The notes under the pieces are model-generated. The model worked only from the letters and a program-made list of their open reading frames with translations, was not told the origin of the DNA and did not search any database. Made by a program: the position numbers and the translations under genes. From Halioglobus sp. (lineage in GTDB: Bacteria; Pseudomonadota; Gammaproteobacteria; Pseudomonadales; Halieaceae): a stretch of 39,963 bases of DNA. The DNA is taken from NCBI GenBank assembly GCA_002699145.1, contig PABK01000005.1, forward strand, positions 1 to 39,963. The letters run 5' to 3'. Positions 7,623-17,736 of this stretch are shown here, in pieces (position 1 is the first letter of the stretch; each line of letters starts with the position of its first letter).

Positions 7623-8756
7623 ATGCTACCCAATGCGAATCGGCGCGGCCTTGCCGCGCTGCTGCTGACATCGGCGCTGCTGGGCGCCTGCAGCGATGGC
7701 TCGAACCGCGCGCCCCGGGCGCAGTACGACTTCAGCGCCGTCGACGCCTCGTTCCGGCAGTTCCTGGACGCCACCACCCTGGAGGGCATCAGCTACACCC
7801 TGGTCGACCGGGAGCAGGGCACCGTGCACGAGGGGGCGCTGGGCGACCACAGCCTGGATACCGTCGTGCAACTGGCTTCCACCAGCAAGATGCCCTCGTC
7901 CTCGCTGCTCATGGCGCTGCACGAGGACCCGGCCCTGGACTACGACGTGGAGGCCGGTATCGACCGCTACCTGCCCTGGGAGGGCGTGCATGGCAACCCC
8001 AGTTCGGTGCAGCTGGTGAGCAACACCTCGGGCATCCCCGGGCTGTCCGCGCTGCCCGGCTACGGGCCGCACCTGTGCCAGTTCACCGGCAATACCACGC
8101 TGCAGGCCTGCGGCGAGATACTCTACACGGTGCCGCTGCCCGGTACGGTGCCTCCGGGCACGCGCTTCGATTACGGCGGCACCCAGTGGCACCTGGCCGG
8201 CGTGGTGGCGGAAAACGTCAGCAACAGCACCTGGAACCAGGCCTTCGACGCCTACATCGGCGAACCCTGCGAGCTGGAGGTGTTCACCTACGGCAATCAG
8301 TGGAGCAATCTCGGGGACTGGAACGGCAGCCCGGACAGCCTCAGCGGGCAGGCCAACGCCAGTATCGAGGGCGGGGCCATCACCAACATGCGCGATTACG
8401 CGAAAATCCTCTTGCTGCACCTGCGCGGTGGGCGCTGCGGCGACACCCAGGTGCTGTCGCCGCAGGCAGTGGCCTTCATGCAGGAAGATCGCGCCTCGGC
8501 GCTGGGCGGCCCCGCCTACGGAATGGGCTGGTGGATAACCCCCGCCGAGGGTGACAACAACGCCCTGTTGTACGACCCGGGCGCCTTCGGCGCGGTGGCC
8601 TGGCTGGACGTGGAACGCGGCATCGGCGGCTACGTGGCGATCGACGACTACAGCATGGACAACGCGGGCAACACCCTGCGCCAGGTGCTGGATACCGTCA
8701 TCCCCCTGCAGCAGCAGATCGTCGACGAGGCGCGCGCCGCCGTCGGGATTGAGTGA
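7623..8756 (+). CDS. SxxK serine hydrolase lipoprotein (beta-lactamase-like)
   Basis: A 377-residue predicted lipoprotein with lipobox LGAC near residue 22 and a beta-lactamase/D-alanyl-D-alanine-carboxypeptidase-like domain. The nucleophile motif is S86-T-S-K89 in LASTSKMPSS. A YGG tyrosine motif is at Y184, in FDYGGTQWHLAG. This is the second SxxK hydrolase in the window and is only distantly like the one at 828. The frame opens at 7587, but AAGGA (7608-7612) and the signal peptide support the ATG at 7623. It abuts the M23 peptidase gene (TGA then ATG with no gap), so the two are probably co-transcribed, which hints at cell-envelope work. The substrate is unknown. Confidence 0.75.
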   Translation: MLPNANRRGLAALLLTSALLGACSDGSNRAPRAQYDFSAVDASFRQFLDATTLEGISYTLVDREQGTVHEGALGDHSLDTVVQLASTSKMPSSSLLMALHEDPALDYDVEAGIDRYLPWEGVHGNPSSVQLVSNTSGIPGLSALPGYGPHLCQFTGNTTLQACGEILYTVPLPGTVPPGTRFDYGGTQWHLAGVVAENVSNSTWNQAFDAYIGEPCELEVFTYGNQWSNLGDWNGSPDSLSGQANASIEGGAITNMRDYAKILLLHLRGGRCGDTQVLSPQAVAFMQEDRASALGGPAYGMGWWITPAEGDNNALLYDPGAFGAVAWLDVERGIGGYVAIDDYSMDNAGNTLRQVLDTVIPLQQQIVDEARAAVGIE

Positions 8757-9617
8757 ATGGCGACCACAGGCGCAAAGACCCGCACGGCGCTGGCGGCGCT
8801 GCTGATGCTGGTTGCGGGCGGTGGCGTCCGGGCGGACTGCATCGAGCTGCAGGGCCGCGCGATGCAGGGCGGCCTGGTGTGGGGCCGTGTGGACCCGGGC
8901 AGCCAGGTGACGCTGGACGGCGCGGCCCTGGACGTGCTGCCCGACGGCACCACCTTCGCCGGTTTCGGCCGCGATGCGGCGCCCGCCGCCGAACTGGTGC
9001 TGCGCCGCGGCGACGCCGAGTGCCGCCAGACCCTGGCGGTGGCGCAGCGCGACTACCACATCCAGCGCGTTGAGGGCGTGCCCCAGCAGACGGTCACCCC
9101 GGACCCGCAGCACCAGGCGCGCATCGCGCGCGAACGGCGCCTGGTGGCCGCGGCCAAGGGGCAGCGCCATGCCCGGCCGGAGTGGCTGCACCCGGCCCTG
9201 GGGCAGTTCCGCTGGCCGGTCACCGGCCCGATCTCCGGCGTCTACGGCAGCCAGCGCTTCTACAACGGCGTACCGCGCAGCCCCCACTACGGCGTGGATG
9301 TGGCGGTGCCCACGGGCACGCCGGTCGGCGCCCCGGGCCCCGGCGTCATCACCCTGGCCGAGCCGGACCTGTTTTTTTCCGGCGGCACGATCATCCTGGA
9401 CCACGGCTACGGCCTGTCCTCGTCCTTCCTGCACCTGAGCGAGGTGACGGTGCGGGTCGGGCAGGAAGTCGCCGCCGGTGAGGTGATCGGCGCCGTGGGC
9501 GCCACCGGCCGCGCCACCGGGCCGCACCTGGACTGGCGCATGAGCTGGCGCGGCGAGCGCGTGGACCCGCAGCTGCTGGCGCCGCCCATGCCCGCCCCGG
9601 TGAGCGGCGGCGGGTGA
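8757..9617 (+). CDS. M23 (LytM-type) metallopeptidase, HxD variant
   Basis: A 286-residue exported protein with a signal peptide (residues 1-26), a middle region of unknown role and a C-terminal M23/LytM domain from about residue 165. M23 enzymes cut peptidoglycan cross-bridges or act as amidase activators. Zinc-site residues visible are H177 and D181 (HYGVD) and H226 in FLHLS. The usual GPHLHW motif reads GPHLDW here (H257, D259), so the last zinc-ligand histidine is replaced by aspartate. This may keep metal binding or make the protein non-catalytic. The ATG directly follows the stop of the upstream lipoprotein gene. Confidence 0.8.
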   Translation: MATTGAKTRTALAALLMLVAGGGVRADCIELQGRAMQGGLVWGRVDPGSQVTLDGAALDVLPDGTTFAGFGRDAAPAAELVLRRGDAECRQTLAVAQRDYHIQRVEGVPQQTVTPDPQHQARIARERRLVAAAKGQRHARPEWLHPALGQFRWPVTGPISGVYGSQRFYNGVPRSPHYGVDVAVPTGTPVGAPGPGVITLAEPDLFFSGGTIILDHGYGLSSSFLHLSEVTVRVGQEVAAGEVIGAVGATGRATGPHLDWRMSWRGERVDPQLLAPPMPAPVSGGG

Positions 9618-9643
9618 CCCGGCGGCGTAAAACTCCGTATAAT
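9614..9643 (+). promoter_or_regulatory. Candidate sigma70 promoter for the Trm112-like gene
   Basis: A perfect -10 hexamer TATAAT (9638-9643) has GTGACC (9614-9619) 18 bp upstream as a weak -35. It lies at the very end of the M23 gene, about 25 bp before the Trm112-like start. Confidence 0.5.
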
Positions 9644-9668
9644 GACGCCCCTTTGCGCTGATGACTGT

Positions 9669-9860
9669 ATGGCGATGATCGACAAGAAACTGCTCAGTAT
9701 TCTCGTGTGCCCGGTGACCAAGGCGCCGGTGGAGTACGACGAGGAAAACAACGAACTGGTGTGCAAGGCCTCCGGCCTGGCCTACCCGGTGCGCGACGGC
9801 ATCCCGGTGATGCTGGAGAGCGAGGCGCGCCAGCTCAGCGCCGATGAAAAGCTGGGCTAG
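9669..9860 (+). CDS. Trm112 family protein (YcaR-like)
   Basis: A small 63-residue protein matching the E. coli YcaR/Trm112-like family: [17 protein letters not shown] near the N-terminus, [20 protein letters not shown] in the middle and EARQLSADE at the end. Bacterial members have only part of the zinc-cysteine set of eukaryotic Trm112 (one CP motif here instead of two paired cysteines). In enterobacteria the gene lies beside kdsB and lpxK. Here it stands between an M23 peptidase and a HIT protein gene, so its usual lipopolysaccharide neighbourhood is missing. The start may be the ATG at 9669 or at 9675. Its function is poorly known. Confidence 0.85.
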   Translation: MAMIDKKLLSILVCPVTKAPVEYDEENNELVCKASGLAYPVRDGIPVMLESEARQLSADEKLG

Positions 9861-9921
9861 TTCGCCATCCAGACTGCAACCCGGCCACCCATCCAGCTTC
9901 CAGAACCCAGGTCCCGACACC

Positions 9922-10266
9922 ATGTCTGACACCGTATTCGGCAAGATACTCGCCGGCGAGATTCCCGCCGAGTTCATCCACGAGGACGAACACTGCGTCG
10001 CCATCCACGATATCCATCCCCAGGCGCCGGTGCACGTGCTGGTGATTCCGCGCAAGCCGATCCCCATGCTGGTGGACGCGCAGCCCGAGGACCAGGCCCT
10101 GCTCGGCCACCTCATGCTGGTGGCGGGCAAGCTGGCCAGGGAACTGGGCGTGGGCGACGGGTTCCGGCTGATCGTCAACAACGGCGAATCCGTGGGCATG
10201 ACCATCCATCACCTGCACCTGCATGTCATGGGCGGGCGCACCTACAGCGAACAGGGCATGGCCTGA
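9922..10266 (+). CDS. HIT family nucleotide-binding protein (HinT-like)
   Basis: A 114-residue histidine-triad protein. The active-site motif H97-L-H99-L-H101-V is followed by MGGR, as in HinT, which hydrolyses AMP conjugates such as adenosine phosphoramidate. The N-terminal [17 protein letters not shown] is also typical. The middle histidine is the nucleophile in the family. The start at 9922 was chosen because the family begins with a short MSDT(V/I)F stretch; the frame opens further upstream inside the previous gene. It lies 28 bp before alaS and is probably transcribed with it. Confidence 0.92.
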   Translation: MSDTVFGKILAGEIPAEFIHEDEHCVAIHDIHPQAPVHVLVIPRKPIPMLVDAQPEDQALLGHLMLVAGKLARELGVGDGFRLIVNNGESVGMTIHHLHLHVMGGRTYSEQGMA

Positions 10267-10294
10267 GGCGCAGCCCCATTTTGTGAGACACGCG

Positions 10295-12895
<2,601 letters not shown>

Positions 12896-13058
12896 AGTTG
12901 TTTAAAAATCAGCCATTTTGGTGTTTAATACCGCCCCTTTTCGGGGTTCGAGCGACCGCTTCCAAAGAGTGGGGAGCGCCGTTCGCGCCAGAATGAATAT
13001 CAAGGCGGGCAGCGCCAGCCACGCGCGGATGAGCAGAAAGGCGGTAAGCGGCATTTGT

Positions 13059-13183
13059 GTCTGGGTGAGCATCCTTCCCGAGAGGTCTGGATGAGCACCC
13101 TTCCCGAGAGGTCTGGATGAGCATCCTTCCCGAGGGTCTGGATGAGCACTCTTCCCGAGAGGTCTGGATGAGCATTCTTTCCG
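13059..13183. repeat. 26-bp tandem repeat, nearly five copies
   Basis: Units start at 13059, 13085, 13111, 13136 and 13162 (the last partial). The unit begins GTCTGGATGAGCA and ends CTTCCCGAGAG. The third copy is one base shorter. Copies differ at a few positions, mainly in the middle (ATCC, CCCC, CTCT-like variants). It is minisatellite-like with no gene in it. Confidence 0.85.
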
Positions 13184-13223
13184 CAAACCGGAACGACCGT
13201 CATTTCCGCTAGTCTAACCACCC

Positions 13224-13487
13224 GTCATTCCCGCGAACGCGGGAATCCAGCCGTTCGCTGGAGGACCGTTGGATGTTTAGGGGGCATTCCCGCGAACGCG
13301 GGAATCCAGCCGTTCGCTGGAGAGCCGTTGGATGTTCAGGGGTCATTCCCGCGAACGCGGGAATCCAGCCGTTCGCTGGAGGACCGTTGGATGTTCAGGG
13401 GTCATTCCCGCGAACGCGGGAATCCAGCCGTTCGCTGGAGAACCGTTGGGAGTTTATGGGGTCATTCCCGCGAACGCGGGAATCCAG
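13224..13487. repeat. 59-bp direct repeat array with dRS3-like palindromic cores
   Basis: Five palindromic 27-bp cores lie at 13224, 13283, 13342, 13401 and 13461 (GTCATTCCCGCG, AACG, CGGGAATCCAG; the second copy begins GG). They are separated by near-identical 32-33-bp spacers (CCGTTCGCTGGAG..CCGTTGGATGTT). Because the spacers are repeated too, this is tandem amplification of a 59-bp unit and not a CRISPR array. Confidence 0.9.
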
Positions 13488-13591
13488 TAAGCCCCGGGCA
13501 AGCCCAACCCCCGGAAAACCACACAACACGGACCCAGGAAGCCAGTTGAACCTGACAACCCAGCCCCAATACTAGAAACACCAGGGAGACA

Positions 13592-14830
13592 ATGAGCCTC
13601 ATCGTACAAAAATTCGGCGGCACCTCCGTCGGCGACATCCCGCGCATCGAGGCGGTGGCCGACAAGGTCGCGCGCTTCCGCGCCGAGGGCCACGACGTGG
13701 TGGTCGTCGTCTCGGCCATGTCCGGCGAAACCAACCGCCTGATCGAACTGGCCAACCAGGTACAGGAGCGTCCCCTGCCGCGGGAGATGGACGTACTCGT
13801 GTCCACCGGCGAGCAGGTCACCACGGCGCTGCTGTCCATGGCCCTGGACAAGCGCGGCGTCAAGGCCAAGTCCTACAACGGCAGCCAGGTGCGCATCCTC
13901 ACCGACGACGCGCACACCAAGGCGCGCATCCGCGAGATCGACGACGAGCGCCTGCGACGCGAACTCGCCGACGGCTACGTGGTGGTGGTCGCCGGCTTCC
14001 AGGGCGTGGACGACGGCGGCAATATCACCACCCTGGGCCGCGGCGGCTCTGACACCACCGCGGTGGCCCTGGCCGCGGCGCTAAAAGCCGACGAATGCCA
14101 GATCTACACCGACGTGGACGGCGTATACACCACCGATCCGCGCGTCGTGGACGGCGCCCGGCGGCTGGAGAAGATCACCTTCGAGGAGATGCTGGAAATG
14201 GCCAGCATGGGCTCCAAGGTGCTGCAGATCCGCGCCGTGGAATTCGCCGGCAAGTACAACGTGCCCCTGCGCGTGCTGCACAGCTTCCAGGAGGGCCCCG
14301 GCACGCTGATCACAATGGAGGAGCAGGAAATGGAAACCCCGACCATCGCAGGCATCGCGTTCAACCGCGACGAGGCCAAGCTGACCATCGAGGGGGTGCC
14401 GGATACGCCCGGCGTGGCCTTCGCCATTCTCGGCCCCATCGGCGCCGCGAACATCGAGGTGGACGTGATCGTGCAGAACGTCTCCCACGATGACAAGGCC
14501 AATTTTACCTTCACCGTGGGCCGCTCCGACCTGCCGCGCGCCGAGGAGATCCTGCGCCAGGTGGCGCAGGAACTGGGCGCGCGCGAGGTGAGCAGCGACC
14601 ACAAGATCGCCAAGGTGTCCGTGGTCGGTGTTGGCATGCGCTCCCACGCGGGCGTGGCCAGCCAGATGTTCGAGGCGCTGGCGCAGGTGGGCATCAACAT
14701 TCTCATGATCACTACCTCGGAGATCAAGATCTCGGTCATCATCGAGGAGAAGTACCTCGAACTGGCCGTGCGCGCATTGCACTCCTCCTTTGGCCTGGAC
14801 GAAGAGACGCTGGAGGAGGGCACGGCCTGA
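13592..14830 (+). CDS. lysC: Aspartokinase (lysine-sensitive type, alpha/beta arrangement)
   Basis: A 412-residue aspartate kinase, the first step from aspartate to lysine, threonine and methionine. The kinase domain begins with KFGGTSVG (residues 7-14), with GRGGSDTTA near 150 and DVDGVYTTDPR near 172. Two ACT regulatory domains follow from about residue 250 (PGVAFAILGPIGAANIEVD and the last 70 residues). GGGAG-type ribosome binding site precedes the ATG. In this family (for example Corynebacterium) a shorter beta subunit starts inside the gene; here an ATG at 14330 with GGAGGAG six bases upstream would give a 166-residue regulatory subunit. It lies between alaS and csrA. Confidence 0.95.
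   Translation: MSLIVQKFGGTSVGDIPRIEAVADKVARFRAEGHDVVVVVSAMSGETNRLIELANQVQERPLPREMDVLVSTGEQVTTALLSMALDKRGVKAKSYNGSQVRILTDDAHTKARIREIDDERLRRELADGYVVVVAGFQGVDDGGNITTLGRGGSDTTAVALAAALKADECQIYTDVDGVYTTDPRVVDGARRLEKITFEEMLEMASMGSKVLQIRAVEFAGKYNVPLRVLHSFQEGPGTLITMEEQEMETPTIAGIAFNRDEAKLTIEGVPDTPGVAFAILGPIGAANIEVDVIVQNVSHDDKANFTFTVGRSDLPRAEEILRQVAQELGAREVSSDHKIAKVSVVGVGMRSHAGVASQMFEALAQVGINILMITTSEIKISVIIEEKYLELAVRALHSSFGLDEETLEEGTA
14330..14830 (+). CDS. Possible internal start: aspartokinase beta subunit
   Basis: In-frame ATG at codon 247 of lysC with the strong ribosome binding site GGAGGAG (14317-14323) at a 6-bp distance. The product (166 residues, starting METPTIAGIAFNRDEA) would be just the two ACT domains. 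Alpha2-beta2 aspartokinases of other bacteria make such a beta subunit from the same position, and the size matches. The sequence supports it, but protein evidence is needed. Confidence 0.5.
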   Translation: METPTIAGIAFNRDEAKLTIEGVPDTPGVAFAILGPIGAANIEVDVIVQNVSHDDKANFTFTVGRSDLPRAEEILRQVAQELGAREVSSDHKIAKVSVVGVGMRSHAGVASQMFEALAQVGINILMITTSEIKISVIIEEKYLELAVRALHSSFGLDEETLEEGTA

Positions 14831-14897
14831 GGGGTCTTACCCGGATGGTTAACGAACGATTCGCTAGTGGGTGGTAGGGAAAGCCGGTTTGCCAAAG

Positions 14898-14926
14898 TTG
14901 CTTTGTTTTACGATCTCAACTAGTAC
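14898..14926 (+). promoter_or_regulatory. Candidate csrA promoter
   Basis: TTGCTT (14898-14903) and TAGTAC (14921-14926) are 17 bp apart in a locally AT-rich stretch after lysC. The leader to csrA would be about 110 nt. Both elements are imperfect. Confidence 0.35.
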
Positions 14927-15045
14927 TACTAATTATGAAAGGTGTATTAAATGATTGATGTATACGGGGCCGTCAGGGCTTCGCAGAGTGAACGACAGAT
15001 GCGGCCGGGCTCTTCTTGCCGCCAGGGGATGGGAGCGAACAACGC

Positions 15046-15252
15046 ATGCTGATTTTGACCCGCAGGGTGGGTGAATCCCTCATGGTGGGCGACGACATCA
15101 CCGTCACCGTCCTCGGTGTAAAAGGCAACCAGGTGCGCATCGGCGTCAACGCCCCCAGGGACGTGGCGGTGCACCGCGAGGAAATCTACACCCGTATCAA
15201 GGACGACGAGAAAGGCCAGGGCGGAGAACCGTCCGGCAACCAGGGCGTCTGA
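15046..15252 (+). CDS. csrA: Carbon storage regulator CsrA
   Basis: A 68-residue RNA-binding post-transcriptional regulator that binds GGA motifs near ribosome binding sites. The sequence [36 protein letters not shown] and [13 protein letters not shown] is the complete CsrA/RsmA fold, including the RNA-contacting R44-type segment (HREEI). The ATG at 15046 is preferred over the upstream in-frame start because the family always begins MLILTR; GGGAG lies just upstream. Its place between lysC and tRNA-Ser is the usual gammaproteobacterial one. Confidence 0.97.
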   Translation: MLILTRRVGESLMVGDDITVTVLGVKGNQVRIGVNAPRDVAVHREEIYTRIKDDEKGQGGEPSGNQGV

Positions 15253-15258
15253 CCCCCC

Positions 15259-16797
15259 CTAATACTTTGATTTTGCAGCCATTGTGATATGATGCCGCGC
15301 TCGTGGCGGGGGCTTCCCCGCGCCGCGACAACCTGTCTGGAGAGCTGGCCGAGTGGCTGAAGGCGCACCCCTGCTAAGGGTGTATAGGTTAACCCCTATC
15401 GAGGGTTCGAATCCCTCGCTCTCCGCCATCCATCTATCTGATTTTACAAGCATTATCCTTTTTTCCTTCCGCCCATGGGACCATCTTGGGACCAAACGCT
15501 CAGAAACCCCCAATCGCTCCGAGACAAATTGCGCCATGCCAGTGGCATCTTCGGCGATCCACTTGCCATAATGTTCATCGATCATGCGCGTGCTGGTATG
15601 ACCCACCTGGCGGATGATCCATTCTTTCGCGATGCCGGCGGTCAGCAATTGGCTGATGAAGGTGTGCCGTGCAGTGTTCGGTCCGCGATAGCGCACCTGG
15701 GCTTTTTTGAGATGCGCACGCCAAAAGTTATTTCGTACCGTCCCGTCGGATTCGTGTGGCCTCTTCGTGTTGCTGTTTAAGAAAACGAGGCGAACGTCCT
15801 CGGAGAATTGTTTCTTATTGTCGCGTGACATGATTTTGAGGCGACGCGTGTCCAGTCGCTCGGTGAAAAGACGCTGCACCTGCAGCCATTGAATCGCCGG
15901 CTCAATCAGCTCCACTTCGCGTGTGGAGCGTTTGGTTTTTGTTTGTTTGTAGGATCCGTTCACCCTGGCTCGACACACTTTGACGGTCCCGGTTTCTAAG
16001 TCGATATCTTCCCACGCCAGGGCTATGAGCTCGGAGATTCTCAGCCCTGACCAAAACGCAAATCCCATCATATTGATTTCCTGGGTTCGCCGGGTCGGGG
16101 TTGAGAGTATTTTTTCTATTTCTGACTGGGTAAATGGATCGGGGTCTTCTCTGTCGCCCAGTGAAAGATTGTCAATCGCGTCGATCGGTGAGTCACTGCG
16201 TATGTTGTCCGCTTTCGCATCTTTGAAGATGCCGCGCAGTATGATCATGATTTCATTGATCGTCTTATTTGCGAGTGCACTGAGTTCTACCGCGATCCAC
16301 TTCTCCAACTCCGTTTTGGTAATCGTGGTGAGTTTGTACGACCCCCACCGAGGGCGTACATGATTCTCTACTTTGGATTTGTAGTTTATATAGGTCGATT
16401 GAGCCGTTCTGACTTTCTTGACGGCTAGCCAGAGGTCCAATGCCTGGTCGACGGTTCTGTCGCGGTGTGGGTTCGTGCCGAATAGACGGCAACGCGGGGA
16501 TTCCGGGAAGTGAGTGGAATAATCAAAGATCTCGCGGCCAATCTCATGCAGTATCGCCGCGCGTTTTTTCTCCGCGAATTTGATGTTCGCTTTGGTGACC
16601 CGAAGTCCTTTCAAGGTTTCGCGGCAGCGCACCCCACGATAGCGAAAATCGATACGAATGGTGGCCCCATGCACTTGCACACCATCAGGTAATTCCGAGT
16701 CAGGCGACTGTGCCGACGACTTGCTTGTCGATTTGTCAGTGGTAGCCACTCTCTGTCCATTCGTCGATTGCGCGCCAGTTGTACATGATGTTGCCAT
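15259..16797 (-). CDS. Tyrosine-type site-specific integrase of the ICE
   Basis: A 512-residue phage-type integrase. An Arm DNA-binding domain (IRIDFRYRGVRCRETLKG, about residue 47) is followed by a core-binding SAM-like domain and the catalytic domain: first arginine in GLRISELIALAWEDID, the box ARHTFISQLL, GHTSTR and the nucleophile tyrosine in DEHYGKW (about residue 413). The last 80 or so residues are the antisense translation of tRNA-Ser and its upstream spacer, so the natural C-terminus depends on the integration state. The ATG at 16797 overlaps the excisionase gene by 62 bp; a GTG at 16749 overlapping the excisionase stop is an alternative start. Confidence 0.92.
   Translation of the reverse strand: MATSCTTGAQSTNGQRVATTDKSTSKSSAQSPDSELPDGVQVHGATIRIDFRYRGVRCRETLKGLRVTKANIKFAEKKRAAILHEIGREIFDYSTHFPESPRCRLFGTNPHRDRTVDQALDLWLAVKKVRTAQSTYINYKSKVENHVRPRWGSYKLTTITKTELEKWIAVELSALANKTINEIMIILRGIFKDAKADNIRSDSPIDAIDNLSLGDREDPDPFTQSEIEKILSTPTRRTQEINMMGFAFWSGLRISELIALAWEDIDLETGTVKVCRARVNGSYKQTKTKRSTREVELIEPAIQWLQVQRLFTERLDTRRLKIMSRDNKKQFSEDVRLVFLNSNTKRPHESDGTVRNNFWRAHLKKAQVRYRGPNTARHTFISQLLTAGIAKEWIIRQVGHTSTRMIDEHYGKWIAEDATGMAQFVSERLGVSERLVPRWSHGRKEKRIMLVKSDRWMAESEGFEPSIGVNLYTLSRGAPSATRPALQTGCRGAGKPPPRARHHITMAAKSKY
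15265..15293 (+). promoter_or_regulatory. tRNA-Ser promoter
   Basis: CTTTGA (15265-15270) and TATGAT (15288-15293) are 17 bp apart and followed by a GC-rich discriminator (GCCGCGC), typical of stringently controlled stable-RNA promoters. The tRNA starts 45 bp downstream. Confidence 0.6.
15339..15428 (+). tRNA. tRNA-Ser(GCT)
   Basis: A 90-nt type II tRNA with encoded CCA (15426-15428). The acceptor stem pairs GGAGAGC (15339-15345) with GCTCTCC (15418-15424). The anticodon GCT is at 15373-15375 in loop CTGCTAA. A long variable arm (TATAGGTTAACCCCTATC) and T-loop GGTTCGAATCC follow. It is the attachment site of the ICE; the intact gene is kept on this side because the element's att copy restores the 3' end. 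Confidence 0.97.
15409..15428. other. Probable attL core at the tRNA-Ser 3' end
   Basis: The 3' part of tRNA-Ser directly abuts the integrase gene region. ICEs of this class recombine into the tRNA 3' end and duplicate a short core. The exact core length cannot be set because the right junction is outside the window. Confidence 0.5.
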
Positions 16798-16948
16798 CTG
16801 GCGCCTTCACCCAATGCACACCCTCTAACCAAACCCCCTGTACGCGTTTATGTTTCTGCGCGTCCAGACGGAAACCGGTGAGCTCGGTTAACTTTTTGCC
16901 GCGGATCCATTTTGGCAGCGGCACACTGTATTCAAGAGGGTCGTTCAT
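16736..16948 (-). CDS. Excisionase-like protein (DUF1233 type)
   Basis: A 70-residue protein (counting from the ATG at 16948) with the segment VQGVWLEGVHWVKAPDGNIM and NWRAIDEWTES, characteristic of putative excisionases of the DUF1233 family. These small winged-helix-like proteins bend att DNA and steer the integrase toward excision. Its stop codon overlaps the start region of the integrase gene, so the two are co-transcribed leftward. In-frame starts also exist at 16972 (ATG) and 16984 (TTG). A perfect inverted repeat at 16989-17003 lies just upstream, so the repressor probably controls it. Confidence 0.8.
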   Translation of the reverse strand: MNDPLEYSVPLPKWIRGKKLTELTGFRLDAQKHKRVQGVWLEGVHWVKAPDGNIMYNWRAIDEWTESGYH

Positions 16949-16988
16949 ACGGGTCTCGCAGGTTTGTCGCATTGCAGTATGCAAAAGA

Positions 16989-17003
16989 TTAGCACTGAGC
17001 TAA
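16989..17003. promoter_or_regulatory. Candidate repressor operator upstream of excisionase
   Basis: Perfect inverted repeat TTAGC-ACTGA-GCTAA. The same half-site recurs at 17047, 17737, 17747, 17778, 17804 and 17825, around the CI-like repressor gene. It lies in the only gap between excisionase and repressor genes. Confidence 0.55.
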
Positions 17004-17056
17004 TTACTACGACAACCGATCCCGTCGCCTAAATCCTTATCGCCGTGCTAAATGGC

Positions 17057-17725
17057 CTACAGCGCTTCGCCTTTAAAGACGATCACACCGCAAACACTGA
17101 TGTCGGGCGTCACCTCAATGATGCGATTCGGCCAATCAGGATTGAGCGTTTTGAGATACTTCTTACCTTCCTCCAGAATCAATTGCTTGAACGTCACCTC
17201 ATTGGACTCTTCCAGTCGCACGACGACAAACTTGCCGTGACTGACCGGTGCCAGTGGATCGACGAAAATCAATTCGCCCTCACGGAATTTTGGTTCCATG
17301 CTGGCGCCACGCACGCGCAGCACAAAGGTTTCCTCGCTACATTTGACCGGGCAGAGCAATAGCTCTGTGCCGTAGGGGGGCGGCAGATCTTCTGAGATAT
17401 CGTGTCCTTTGCCGACCTGATCCCACGAAATCAACCGGTGGCGACTGCCGGTCGCGGGGTCATCGTGCTCCACCGCCGTAGCCGGGTCCTCATCATGACA
17501 TTCATCCATCCAACCCGGAGGCTTCTTCATCGCCGCCTCTAACTTGGCGGCCAGGTCGTCTCCGATGGATCGTGGCGTACCCTTTTTGGTGGGAAGCTGA
17601 TTGCGTACCTGGCTCAGGTAGGAGCTGTTGGTTCCCGCGGCACGCGCCAGGCGCACGGCTGAACCCGCTTCGCGAATGAGGGCCTCAAGGTTTTTGAGGC
17701 GTGTGGGGCTTTGTTTACGTGTCAT
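17057..17725 (-). CDS. CI-like S24 repressor
   Basis: A 222-residue phage-type repressor. The N-terminal helix-turn-helix (AVRLARAAGTNSSYLSQVRNQL, about residues 23-44) is joined to a LexA/S24 peptidase domain with the catalytic pair S142 (RGASMEP) and K180 (VTFKQL). Such repressors cut themselves when RecA filaments form, which would link ICE excision to DNA damage. I see no clear Ala-Gly or Cys-Gly cleavage site, so autocleavage is not certain. The ATG at 17725 is chosen; the frame extends to a TTG at 17743. It is divergent from the YdaS/Cro-like gene, and half-site operators flank both ends. Confidence 0.9.
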   Translation of the reverse strand: MTRKQSPTRLKNLEALIREAGSAVRLARAAGTNSSYLSQVRNQLPTKKGTPRSIGDDLAAKLEAAMKKPPGWMDECHDEDPATAVEHDDPATGSRHRLISWDQVGKGHDISEDLPPPYGTELLLCPVKCSEETFVLRVRGASMEPKFREGELIFVDPLAPVSHGKFVVVRLEESNEVTFKQLILEEGKKYLKTLNPDWPNRIIEVTPDISVCGVIVFKGEAL

Positions 17726-17736
17726 GACGAGAGAGT

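Larger units (their letters stand above)
12896..13591. other. Repeat-filled intergenic region between alaS and lysC
   Basis: About 700 bp without a credible gene. It holds a 26-bp tandem array (13059-13183) and a 59-bp repeat array with palindromic cores (13224-13487). The frames open on the minus strand only translate the tandem repeat. A short CCCC TTTT CGGGG-type hairpin near 12935-12950 may be a weak terminator for alaS. Confidence 0.7.

Noticed and set aside
12902-13221. Several 70-95-residue frames on the minus strand
   Set aside because: They only translate the 26-bp tandem repeat and its flanks in different frames. No ribosome binding site or family match.
13224-13487. Possible CRISPR array
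   Set aside because: The palindromic cores are evenly spaced, but the spacers are near-identical and no cas genes are present. It is a tandem duplication of a dRS3-like unit.
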